The position numbers and the translations under genes are program-made. Shown here one piece after another: positions 18,212-25,525 of a stretch of 48,904 nt of DNA. This DNA is from CAZEYT01 sp964516295 (GTDB taxonomy: Bacteria; Verrucomicrobiota; Verrucomicrobiia; Chthoniobacterales; Terrimicrobiaceae). The notes below the pieces were generated by a model that saw only the letters and a list, made by a program, of their open reading frames with translations, did no database searches and was not told where the DNA came from. How positions within the stretch are numbered: position 1 is the stretch's first letter; each line of letters starts with the position of its first letter. The DNA is taken from assembly GCA_964516295.1 (NCBI GenBank), contig CAZEYT010000012.1, positions 1 to 48,904 of the forward strand, written 5' to 3'.

Positions 18212-19441
18212 TTGAAATTCCCCGGCTTCAGAAGTCTGCGGGCATCCGCGCTTGTGGTTCTGGCGATCGTTCCGAATCTGGTCGCCGAGACCCTTTTGGC
18301 ACCGAAGCCTGTCGCCTCGAGCATCACGGTCGACTCGCTGGGAACTTATGAAACAACGAAACTCGACGAAATCCTCACCAAGGAGCGCGAGGCCTTTTCC
18401 GGCTATCCGGTTGTTTTTCCCGAAGCTAAGTATGCCGTCCGTCTCTTTCGGGTCACCTATCGCTCGGTCATCCCGGAACATTCGAACCGGCCCACGGTAG
18501 CCTCCGGCCTGATCGCGATCCCCGTCGGCGCGCCGGGTCCGCTCCCGGTCGTGTCGTATCAACACGGTACGGTCTTCTTAAAAACCGAGGTTCCGTCCCA
18601 TCCCAACGAATCCCCCGAGACCCGGCTCATGATCGCGCAGTTTGCCGGGCAGGGGTATTTGCTGATCGCAGCGGACTATTTCGGCAAAGGATTGTCGCCG
18701 GAACCCGACAGCTACTTTGTGAAACAATCGACCCAGCAAGCCTGCCTCGACATGCTCTTTGCAGCGCGATCGGTGTGCTCGACGATGGACCTTCGCTGGG
18801 GACCGCTTTTTCTCAGCGGATGGTCGCAGGGCGGCTGGAGTACGATGGTCTTCCTGAACAAGCTCGAAACGCTTGGCATTCCGGTTCGGGCCGCCGCCAC
18901 GGTCAGTGCGCCCGAGGATTTGTTCGCGCTGGTGAATCGCTGGCTGCACGCTCCCGAGGATACCGACGCCGTCTTCATTCCCGGGCTCCTCGCCCTTCAA
19001 ATCCATGCGTACGAAGAATACTACGCCCTGCCCGGATTGGCCCACTCCGCGATCCGGCCCGCCTTCCGCGAAACCGCCAGCGAACTTTACACGAACGACA
19101 TTTCGTGGGCGGAGGCCGCGAAGAAACTGCCGAAACGGGCAGCGGAGTTTCTGGACGAAACATTCGCAGCGAACAGTTCGCTCGCCGAGGGCCGCTTTTG
19201 GGAAATCCTCCAGCAAAACCAAGCCTACCGCTGGCGCACGCGCACGCCGCTCCGCAGTTACTACGGAAGCGCCGATGAAGTCATCCCCCCCTATATCGCC
19301 ACACTGCCGGTCGAGTATCAGCGAACCATCGGTGGAGCGCCGACATCCGCCGTCGAAGTTCCCGGCGGAAATCACCGCGGAGCCTTTGTGCAGGCCCTCT
19401 TTGAACAGAAAAAGTGGTTCGACACGCTGTTGAAACCCTGA
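18212..19441 (+). CDS. Secreted alpha/beta-hydrolase (lipase-like)
   Basis: 409 residues from a TTG start; no in-frame ATG is available before the signal peptide. Residues 7-26 (SLRASALVVLAIVPNLVAET) form the signal sequence, so export to the periplasm or outside is likely. The nucleophile elbow is GWSQGG with Ser205, after the strand PLFLS. Acid and base candidates are the Asp in YYGSADEVIPP and the His in VPGGNHRGAF. An oxyanion region is SYQHGT. The overall pattern resembles the secretory lipase (LIP) group, which hydrolyses carboxyl esters. It stands alone: 57 nt after ubiD and 73 nt before hpf. The weak start context leaves some doubt about the N terminus. Confidence 0.8.
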   Translation: MKFPGFRSLRASALVVLAIVPNLVAETLLAPKPVASSITVDSLGTYETTKLDEILTKEREAFSGYPVVFPEAKYAVRLFRVTYRSVIPEHSNRPTVASGLIAIPVGAPGPLPVVSYQHGTVFLKTEVPSHPNESPETRLMIAQFAGQGYLLIAADYFGKGLSPEPDSYFVKQSTQQACLDMLFAARSVCSTMDLRWGPLFLSGWSQGGWSTMVFLNKLETLGIPVRAAATVSAPEDLFALVNRWLHAPEDTDAVFIPGLLALQIHAYEEYYALPGLAHSAIRPAFRETASELYTNDISWAEAAKKLPKRAAEFLDETFAANSSLAEGRFWEILQQNQAYRWRTRTPLRSYYGSADEVIPPYIATLPVEYQRTIGGAPTSAVEVPGGNHRGAFVQALFEQKKWFDTLLKP

Positions 19442-19514
19442 GAGATCGCGGTGCCCGCCGACGTTCTCCGCATTTTTTCTGGCACGCTGCCGGAGGCCGC
19501 GCCACTATTCTCCC

Positions 19515-19868
19515 ATGCAAATCCACCTGAGTCCCCGAAACATCGCGCTCACCGGCGCCATCCATTCCTTCGTCGCTGAAAAAATCACGCACCTGGAAAG
19601 CCACGGCGAGGCGATTATCGCGGCCCACATCGTGCTTCTCCACGACCAAAACAAAAAGAAACCGTTCGTGGTGAAAGTTCACCTCGCCCTGCCCGGTCCC
19701 GACATTCATGCGGATGATGCCGAGGCGGATCTCTACGCAGCCATCGACAAGGTGGTGGACAAGCTCTCCCGCCAGCTCCGGAAGCGCAAGACACGCATCA
19801 AAGAGCACACAAAGAACCTCCAGCAGCGCGCCCGCGAAGGGGCCAAGCGGGGTTTCAAAAGGCGCTAA
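19515..19868 (+). CDS. Ribosome hibernation-promoting factor (HPF/RaiA family, short form)
   Basis: 117 residues with the typical fold pattern: N-terminal MQIHLSPRNIALTGAIHSFV, the central VVKVHLALPGPDIHADDAEADLYAAIDKVVDKLSRQL, and a basic C-terminal tail (KRGFKRR). It lacks the C-terminal dimerisation domain of long HPF. The family binds the 30S decoding centre and stabilises inactive ribosomes in stationary phase. A TATTCT hexamer lies 3 nt before the ATG, with no clear -35 partner. scpA begins at the very next base after the stop, so hpf leads the operon that follows. Confidence 0.9.
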   Translation: MQIHLSPRNIALTGAIHSFVAEKITHLESHGEAIIAAHIVLLHDQNKKKPFVVKVHLALPGPDIHADDAEADLYAAIDKVVDKLSRQLRKRKTRIKEHTKNLQQRAREGAKRGFKRR

Positions 19869-20615
19869 GTGGACGACTACAAGGTCAAACTCGACGTCTT
19901 CGAGGGGCCGCTGGATCTGTTGCTCTATCTCATCAAGCGCGATGAGGTGGACATCTACGACATTTCCATCGAGCGCATCACGAAGCAGTACATGAGCTAC
20001 ATGGAGGCCTTCCAGGTGCTCAATATCGAGCTCGCCGGCGAATTCATCGTCATGGCGGCGAACCTCCTTTACATCAAAAGTCGCATGCTCCTTCCGAAAG
20101 ACCAGCAGATGGCCGAGGACGACGCCGAGGAAGATGATCCTCGCTGGGAGCTCATCCGGCAGTTGATTGAATACAAAAAATTCAAGGAAGCCGCCGCCCG
20201 CCTGCGCGACCGCGAGGCTCTGCAGGAGAATCTTTTTCCGCGGATCCCGGTCGTGCCGGAACTGGCCCCGGCCGAGAACTTGCTCGTCGAAGAAGTCGGG
20301 ATTTTTGACCTCATCCACGCCTTCCAGAAAATCCTCAAGCGCCTCGAAAAGAAACCCGAAGACCTGCGGGAGATCTTTGCAGAAAACTTCACCGTCTCCG
20401 AAAAGATTGACTATCTTCTGCGGGTCACTTCGAGTGGCACCTCCATGCGATTCGAGGAACTTTTTGCAGACGCCGCCAGCCGGACCGAGATCGTCGTGAC
20501 CTTTCTCGCGATGCTCGAGCTCATCCGGCTCAAGCAACTGCGCGTCCGCCAGGAAAACCATTTTGGCGAGATCTGGATCGACCGCACAGCGGACGCCGCA
20601 CCGATTTTCGTATGA
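19869..20615 (+). CDS. scpA: Segregation and condensation protein A
   Basis: 248 residues from a GTG immediately after the hpf stop. The kleisin N-terminal signature VKLDVFEGPLDLLLYLIKRDEVDIYDI is present, followed by FIVMAANLLYIKSRMLLP and a C-terminal winged helix ending in MLELIRLKQLRVRQENHFGEI. ScpA bridges the SMC heads and, with ScpB, completes the bacterial condensin ring that organises the chromosome at origins. The 4-nt ATGA overlap with scpB indicates translational coupling. No defects seen. Confidence 0.95.
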   Translation: MDDYKVKLDVFEGPLDLLLYLIKRDEVDIYDISIERITKQYMSYMEAFQVLNIELAGEFIVMAANLLYIKSRMLLPKDQQMAEDDAEEDDPRWELIRQLIEYKKFKEAAARLRDREALQENLFPRIPVVPELAPAENLLVEEVGIFDLIHAFQKILKRLEKKPEDLREIFAENFTVSEKIDYLLRVTSSGTSMRFEELFADAASRTEIVVTFLAMLELIRLKQLRVRQENHFGEIWIDRTADAAPIFV

Positions 20616-21319
20616 GCGAAGACCCTGTTTTTCCGCTGCACCGCATCATTGAGGCCATCCTTTTCGCCTCGCAAAAACCTGTCTCTCAGAAAGAACTCCT
20701 CTCGTTTTTCAAAGGCGCAGCCGAGGCCGCGAAGGAGAGTCCGGACGTGCAGGCTTATGCCAAACTGAAGGCTGATCAGATCCTCGAGGCGATTCAGGTT
20801 CTTGAACGCGAGTACACCGAGTCCGGGCGAGCCTTCGAGGTTCGGGAAAGTGCCGCCGGATGGCAATTGGTGACACGGGCGGACTTTGCGCCGTGGCTTC
20901 GCCAGTTGTTTCCGGAAAATCGCTCCGCGAAGCTGAGTGCGCCGGCTTTGGAGACATTGGCGATCATCGCCTACCGCCAGCCCATCACCCGCGCCCTTCT
21001 TGATCGCGGGCTGGTGCGGATCGCCGGTCGGGCCGAAATCGCCGGACGCCCGCTGCTCTACGAGACGACCCAGTTTTTCATGGAGCATTTCGGCCTCAAG
21101 GACCTCGACGACCTGCCGAACGCCGGTGAGCTCCGCCGTATTCCTCTTCCGCAGGCGGCACCGCCAGAAGCGCCTGCCGCCCCGACGACGGAAGGCACGT
21201 CCGCCCCCGAGCCGGAAAATGCACCCGAACTGCCGGTCAACGAAACACCGGCTCCGGATATTCTCCCCGAAACGTCGCCGAGAGAACCCACCGCCGCCGA
21301 AGAGCCCAAAGAACCATGA
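20612..21319 (+). CDS. scpB: Segregation and condensation protein B, with shortened second winged helix
   Basis: 235 residues. The first winged helix (about 1-90) is normal: RIIEAILFASQKPVSQKELL and FEVRESAAGWQLVTR. The second begins normally at LETLAIIAYRQPITR, but the expected segment of about 16 residues (usually starting ADIEAVRG and covering the turn and recognition helix) is absent: ITRA is joined directly to LLDRGLVRIAGR at residue 127-128 (DNA about 20993). After this FMEHFGLKDLDDLP is normal. A Pro/Glu-rich tail of about 55 residues ends the protein. The frame is intact. Whether the shortened protein still binds ScpA is unknown. Overlaps scpA and pheA by 4 nt each. Confidence 0.9.
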   Translation: MSEDPVFPLHRIIEAILFASQKPVSQKELLSFFKGAAEAAKESPDVQAYAKLKADQILEAIQVLEREYTESGRAFEVRESAAGWQLVTRADFAPWLRQLFPENRSAKLSAPALETLAIIAYRQPITRALLDRGLVRIAGRAEIAGRPLLYETTQFFMEHFGLKDLDDLPNAGELRRIPLPQAAPPEAPAAPTTEGTSAPEPENAPELPVNETPAPDILPETSPREPTAAEEPKEP

Positions 21320-22161
21320 GTGACCTCGCCGAACTCCGAAAGAAAATCGATGCCCTGGATGACGAGTTGATTCGTCTCCTGAACGAACGGGCCTCCCTCG
21401 CCGGCGAGATCGGGGTGATCAAAAACCGCGAGAGCCTTCCGATTTATTCACCCGACCGCGAAATGAAGCTCCTCCGCAGCCTGATCGAGCGCAGTCAGGG
21501 TCCTCTCCGGCCGGAGGCGATTCGTGCGATTTACAGAGAAATCATGTCCGCCTCGCTCGCGCTCGAGAAGGACGTGGCCATTGCCTGTGCGGGTCCGTCG
21601 GGAAGCCCGGCGCATCAGGCCGCGCTGGGAAAATTCGGCTCGAGTGTGCGCTATACGTTTGCTCCGGATATCGCCGGGGTTTTTGAGGAAGTGACGGAAG
21701 ATCGCGCCGACTGCGGGGTGGTGCCGTTGGAAGATCCGGCCCACGGACTTGTGAACCACACGCTCGACGAGCTCGCCGCCACCGAGCTTTCGATTTGTGC
21801 GGAGATTGTTGCCGAGAACTGTACGGAGGAAGGCTGCGCCGCACGCTATCTGGTTCTGGGCCGCACGCCCAATGCACCGTCCGGCCAGGACAAGACCATG
21901 CTCATGCTCCGCATCGAAGACAAGCCCGGCGCGCTGGTCTCGGCGCTCGAACCGTTCAAGGATCTGGAAATCAATCTCAGCCACTTCGCCAGTCGGCCGG
22001 CGCTGAAAGGCAGCAACGACATCTTTTTCTTTGTCGAGGCGGAAGGTCACACGCGCGACCTTCAGATTTCGGATCTCTTCCGCGAGCTTTCAAAAAAATG
22101 CCGCGCCGTGAAGGTCCTCGGCAGCTATCCGAAAACGCTCTCGCTCGACACGGCCGAATGA
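21316..22161 (+). CDS. pheA: Chorismate mutase with one-lobed prephenate dehydratase remnant and ACT domain
   Basis: 281 residues against the usual 355-385 of the bifunctional P-protein. Residues 1-90 form an AroQ chorismate mutase with its Arg and Lys pattern (LRKKID, LLNERASLAGEIGVIK, SPDREMKLL). Residues 91-165 match the first lobe of prephenate dehydratase up to ICAEI. The next recognisable piece, AENCTEEGCAARYLVLG, corresponds to the end of that domain, so the whole second lobe (about 70-75 residues) is missing. GTFS is replaced by SGSPA and the catalytic Thr-Arg-Phe motif by Ala-Ala-Arg-Tyr. An ACT domain follows (193-275, DKPGALV and ASRPALKG). Prephenate dehydratase activity is therefore unlikely; chorismate to prephenate remains plausible. 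The reading frame and overlaps are intact. Confidence 0.88.
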   Translation: MSDLAELRKKIDALDDELIRLLNERASLAGEIGVIKNRESLPIYSPDREMKLLRSLIERSQGPLRPEAIRAIYREIMSASLALEKDVAIACAGPSGSPAHQAALGKFGSSVRYTFAPDIAGVFEEVTEDRADCGVVPLEDPAHGLVNHTLDELAATELSICAEIVAENCTEEGCAARYLVLGRTPNAPSGQDKTMLMLRIEDKPGALVSALEPFKDLEINLSHFASRPALKGSNDIFFFVEAEGHTRDLQISDLFRELSKKCRAVKVLGSYPKTLSLDTAE

Positions 22162-22976
22162 CCACGTTTCTCGACATCATTCTGGAGGATGTGCGTGATC
22201 AGGTCGACCGCGCCAAGCGGACCCGAACTCCGCAGGAGATTCGTTCCATGGTGCTCGACGCTCCCCCGCCCCGAGACTTTGCCGCCTCGCTGGCGGAGGG
22301 CTTCGGACTCATCGCGGAGATCAAAGAACGCTCCCCCAGTGTTGGTCCGATGCGCCACGAGAATGTCGATGATGCCGCCGTCGCCTATGCCGAGTCGCCG
22401 GTCGTCCGCGCCGTCTCGGTGCTCACAAACGAACGCCACTTCGGCATGTCGGTGGGGTCTCTTTCGGAGATTCGTGCAAAGGTTCCGCAGCCGGTTCTTC
22501 GCAAGGATTTCATTTTGGACGAATACCAGATTCGGGAGGCACGTGCGCACGGAGCCGACGCTGTCTTGCTGATGGCCAACGTGCTCGATGCACCGCGGCT
22601 GAAGGGATTTCACGAGCTGGTGCTCGAACTCGGGATGGAAGCGCTTTTCGAAATTCACACCACCGACGAAATCGCCACCCTGCCCGCCACGGCCCGCGTC
22701 GTCGGGATCAACAGTCGGAAATTTCGCTCCCAGACGGGTTTCGTCGGCACGGAAGGCTCTTCGGATATAGATTTCTCGCTGGATCTGTCGGTTTTTGAAC
22801 TGGCCGGCGAGTTGCCCGGAGATTCTCTGAAAGTCGCGGAAAGCGGGATTTCTCCATCGGCCATCGAGGGACTGCGGGAGACATTTCATGCCGCGCTGGT
22901 CGGCACGTCGCTCCTGCGCGATCCACGTGGACTTCCTGCCTGTCTGCGGGAGTTCGAGACAGCGATCCTTGGCTGA
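22158..22976 (+). CDS. trpC: Indole-3-glycerol-phosphate synthase
   Basis: 272 residues from an ATG that overlaps the pheA stop (ATGA). The (beta/alpha)8 enzyme keeps its catalytic set: Glu and Lys in IAEIKERSPSVG, Lys in LRKDFILDEYQI, Glu in LFEIHTTDE, Asn in VVGINSRKF and Glu-Ser in KVAESGISP. It closes the indole ring of tryptophan from CdRP. The motif GINSRKF departs from the common GINNRNL, but the Asn is kept. No other trp gene is in the window, so the pathway is dispersed. The next gene starts on the last base of its stop codon. Confidence 0.93.
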   Translation: MTTFLDIILEDVRDQVDRAKRTRTPQEIRSMVLDAPPPRDFAASLAEGFGLIAEIKERSPSVGPMRHENVDDAAVAYAESPVVRAVSVLTNERHFGMSVGSLSEIRAKVPQPVLRKDFILDEYQIREARAHGADAVLLMANVLDAPRLKGFHELVLELGMEALFEIHTTDEIATLPATARVVGINSRKFRSQTGFVGTEGSSDIDFSLDLSVFELAGELPGDSLKVAESGISPSAIEGLRETFHAALVGTSLLRDPRGLPACLREFETAILG

Positions 22977-23329
22977 TGTCCGTGCCACGCCGGGCTCGCG
23001 GAAGATGGGTGGTCGCCGGACTGGTGGGACTTTGTGTCTTGGGCTGTCTGGGGACGATCTGGAACTATCGCGGGCTCCACGAGTCCACCGACTCCGCCCG
23101 CCTTGGCTCGGAGGCGTCGTTGATCGTGGCGACCTTTCGTGACAGTTCGCGGGTGGCTCCCGGCCAGCGGGCGACCGTTTCGTTTTCGGCGGATCCTTCC
23201 CGCAAATTCACCGCGCGGGTCGAGGAGGTTCTGGAGGCGGGTGAGACCTCCCTTCGACTCTCATCGCCGCCTCCGGCGGATGCAGGTCGGCCTGCACGGG
23301 TGACGGTTGACACCACCGGAAGACCGTGA
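22976..23329 (+). CDS. Small membrane-anchored protein resembling the C-terminal part of an HlyD-type adaptor
   Basis: 117 residues. A basic start (RRARGR) and one transmembrane segment (residues 12-28, VVAGLVGLCVLGCLGTI) place the rest in the periplasm. The sequence VATFRDSSRVAPGQRATVSFSADPSRKFTARVEEVLEAG is like the beta-barrel region of HlyD/EmrA adaptors, but the biotinyl-lipoyl and helical hairpin regions are absent, so it cannot be a complete pump adaptor. It overlaps trpC by 1 nt and the squalene/phytoene synthase gene by 4 nt, so it is an operon member. Function unknown. Confidence 0.6.
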   Translation: MSVPRRARGRWVVAGLVGLCVLGCLGTIWNYRGLHESTDSARLGSEASLIVATFRDSSRVAPGQRATVSFSADPSRKFTARVEEVLEAGETSLRLSSPPPADAGRPARVTVDTTGRP

Positions 23330-24156
23330 CGGCTGCGGACTTTGAATCCCTGCTCCGGCGGGTCTCGCGTTCCTTTTACCTGAGCCTTCAGGTTCTGCCG
23401 GCGTCGATCCGGTCGTCGCTATCTCTCGCTTATGCACTCGCCCGGGCGTCCGATACCATCGCCGATTCCGCGAGCCTGTCGGCGTCGGCGCGGGTGGACA
23501 TTTTGCGTCAGCTTCCCGAGGTTCTTCCCCCGCCGATGGAGATTGCCGATTCCGCCGAGCACGAGCTTCTTTTGCATCTGCCGGAACTGATCCAGCGGTG
23601 GCGTGCATCGCCCGACCGCGATTTGATCGGCGGGGTTTGGGAGACGATCTGCACGGGTCAGATTTTTGACTTGGAGCGTTTCGTCCGTCCCGGAGCTCTG
23701 GAGCCGGACGAGCTGCAAACGTATACAGAACTGGTGGCCGGGTGTGTTGGGGAATTCTGGACCGAGCTCGCATGCCGACAAATTCCCGACTACTCGCCTG
23801 TGCCTGCGGCGAAGCTCCGGGCCTTGGGGCGTTCACTGGGATGCGCTCTCCAGAGGGTGAATATTTTGAGGGACCGGGCAGCCGATGCTGCGCTGGGGCG
23901 GGTTTATGTGCCGGAGGCGCGGGTGGCGGCGGAGTGGGATCTCGCCAATGCGGGGTTGAGGGATGGCGAGCGCTACGCGGCGGCGATTCGTTCCCGTCGC
24001 ATCCGTTTTGCCGTTCTGCTTCCGGCCCGCCTCGGGATCCGGACGCTCCGGCTTTTGAAAGAAAACCCGAACGCTCCCCGTGTAAAAGTTCCGCGGCGTG
24101 AGGTTTGGACGATTGCCCTGATGACATGGCCGGACTTGCTTCGCGGTCCAAAGTGA
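23326..24156 (+). CDS. Squalene/phytoene synthase family protein
   Basis: 276 residues from a GTG overlapping the preceding stop (GTGA). It starts with SRSFYLSLQVLP, typical of head-to-head prenyl synthases, then the first Asp-rich motif as ARASDTIAD and the second as NILRDRAADAALGRVYVP. Both Asp pairs for Mg-diphosphate binding are present. Such enzymes join two C15 or two C20 isoprenyl diphosphates to make squalene, hydroxysqualene or phytoene. No desaturase, cyclase or hpn gene lies nearby, so the product cannot be fixed. It is the last tightly overlapping gene of the hpf-scpAB-pheA-trpC operon. Confidence 0.85.
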   Translation: MTAADFESLLRRVSRSFYLSLQVLPASIRSSLSLAYALARASDTIADSASLSASARVDILRQLPEVLPPPMEIADSAEHELLLHLPELIQRWRASPDRDLIGGVWETICTGQIFDLERFVRPGALEPDELQTYTELVAGCVGEFWTELACRQIPDYSPVPAAKLRALGRSLGCALQRVNILRDRAADAALGRVYVPEARVAAEWDLANAGLRDGERYAAAIRSRRIRFAVLLPARLGIRTLRLLKENPNAPRVKVPRREVWTIALMTWPDLLRGPK

Positions 24157-24165
24157 CGTTTAGTT
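24136..24165 (+). promoter_or_regulatory. Possible promoter of the small secreted protein gene
   Basis: TTGCTT at 24136-24141, an 18-nt spacer, then TTAGTT at 24160-24165, ending 5 nt before the ATG at 24171. The segment TAGTTTG is also found in the oppF promoter region at 43348-43354. There is no ribosome binding site upstream of the ATG. Confidence 0.35.
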
Positions 24166-24170
24166 TGTCC

Positions 24171-24458
24171 ATGAAGACAATTGCATTTGCCTTGTTGGCC
24201 ACAATGGCGGCGGCGAGCGCTCAGGAATTCATCGCTCCCGGCGGAGCCCGCCGCGAGATCGTGCCGCAGGTCGTGGAACCCAAGCCGTCGATCGAGGGCA
24301 TCGTCAAGGAAATCTTCGTCACCAAGCGGCCGTGGCAGATGATTAATCCGGTCGCGCCGAAAATCTATGGCAGCGGCGAGCGATTTGTCTCGCGCGACTT
24401 CGGTCCGGGAACCCCGGTCCACTCGCAGACGGTCACCGTCGCGGGTGTGGAGTGGTAG
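24171..24458 (+). CDS. Small secreted protein of unknown function
   Basis: 95 residues from the ATG at 24171. A signal peptide is clear: MKTIAFALLATMAAASAQ, with cleavage likely after Ala17. The mature 78 residues are Pro- and Val-rich and basic, with a MINPVAPKIYGSGERFVSRD block, and have no domain that I recognise and no membrane segment. It follows the squalene/phytoene synthase gene by 14 nt but may have its own promoter. Its 3' end overlaps the convergent glycosyltransferase gene by 26 nt. It may be a periplasmic or exported small protein; nothing more can be supported. Confidence 0.65.
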   Translation: MKTIAFALLATMAAASAQEFIAPGGARREIVPQVVEPKPSIEGIVKEIFVTKRPWQMINPVAPKIYGSGERFVSRDFGPGTPVHSQTVTVAGVEW

Positions 24459-25518
24459 CGTTTGAGGAAACGCTCTCCAGCACCGCGAGGGTCTCTGTGA
24501 CATTTCGCTCGATCGAGAACCCACCGGCGGCCAAACGACAGGCAGCGGCAGCATCGCCGGGCAGACGGGCTTTCCATCGGTCGATCGCCTCGGCAATCGC
24601 CAGCGCATCCCCCGGTTCGACGACGTCGCCATGCACGCCGCTTTGAATGATCTCGGAAAACCCATTGGCGGTGGTCGTGATGACGGGAAGACCTGCCGAG
24701 AGAGCTTCCAGACAGGCGTTTGAAAACGGATCGTACCACGTTGGGAGCAGGAAGAGATCGGCAGCGGCGAAAAGGGGTGCGAGGTCGCTAACAGGGCCGA
24801 AGAACTGAACGTGGGGGCCGGCGTAGAGGTCGGCCGGTCCTCGCCCCGCGACCAGAAGGCGACAATTTTCCGTCATGTCGATCGCTTCGACCGCGACGGC
24901 GAGACCCTTGCGTTCCCATCCACTGCCGACGAAGAGGACACAGAATTCGGTGGGGGGAAGCCCGAGCTTTTCGCGGGCCACCTCGCGTGGGGGAAGAGCG
25001 GCTATTGGCTGAAGACCGTTGTAGATCACGGAAATCCGTTCCACAGGAAATGCGAAGTGCTGGGTAATCTCGCGGCGGACCATTTCGGAATTGGCGATCA
25101 CGGCCCGTGTGCCGACGGGGTCAAAAACCGCCCGCTCGAGTTTGACAAGCTGGGCATGCTTGCGGTTGAAGAAACGCGTTGCTGTTTTCCACCAAGGCTC
25201 GAAGGCATTCCGCCGCTCCAGCCAGGCGGCATGGACACCGTCGCCCGCGCGGTAAACCTCGCACCCCGGAACCCGTTCGAGGCTGAGATGGAGATCGCAG
25301 CCGGTTTGTGTCCGGGAAAAATTCGTGGCGAACTCGACCGGCGAACGGGCGGGAAGCGTGATCATCGGACCGAACGGCCAGCGGTCTTTCGGCCAGCCCG
25401 GGGTGGTGATGAGCACCGGTTCGTGTCCGCGACGGGAGGCCTCAGCGGCAAATCGGAGCAGGTAGGCCTCCGCGCCACCGGTGGCGGAGTGTCCGCGACG
25501 GACGAGTCCGATCTTCAT
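24433..25518 (-). CDS. Glycosyltransferase, GT4 family (LPS-core WaaG-like)
   Basis: 361 residues from the ATG at 25518. The GT-B fold is seen from the N-terminal MKIGLVRRGHSATGGAEAYLLRF, the middle HFAFPVERISVIYNG, the nucleotide-binding VLFVGSGWERKGL and the acceptor/donor loop FLLPTWYDPFSNACLEALSAGLPVITT with the E-x7-E-like acidic residues. The pattern is close to lipopolysaccharide core glucosyltransferase WaaG, which uses a UDP-sugar at the inner membrane. It lies 7 nt after gpsA on the same strand, at the end of the lipid operon, consistent with envelope glycolipid synthesis. The sugar donor is not predictable. Confidence 0.88.
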   Translation of the reverse strand: MKIGLVRRGHSATGGAEAYLLRFAAEASRRGHEPVLITTPGWPKDRWPFGPMITLPARSPVEFATNFSRTQTGCDLHLSLERVPGCEVYRAGDGVHAAWLERRNAFEPWWKTATRFFNRKHAQLVKLERAVFDPVGTRAVIANSEMVRREITQHFAFPVERISVIYNGLQPIAALPPREVAREKLGLPPTEFCVLFVGSGWERKGLAVAVEAIDMTENCRLLVAGRGPADLYAGPHVQFFGPVSDLAPLFAAADLFLLPTWYDPFSNACLEALSAGLPVITTTANGFSEIIQSGVHGDVVEPGDALAIAEAIDRWKARLPGDAAAACRLAAGGFSIERNVTETLAVLESVSSNATTPHPRR

Positions 25519-25525
25519 CCGCGAC

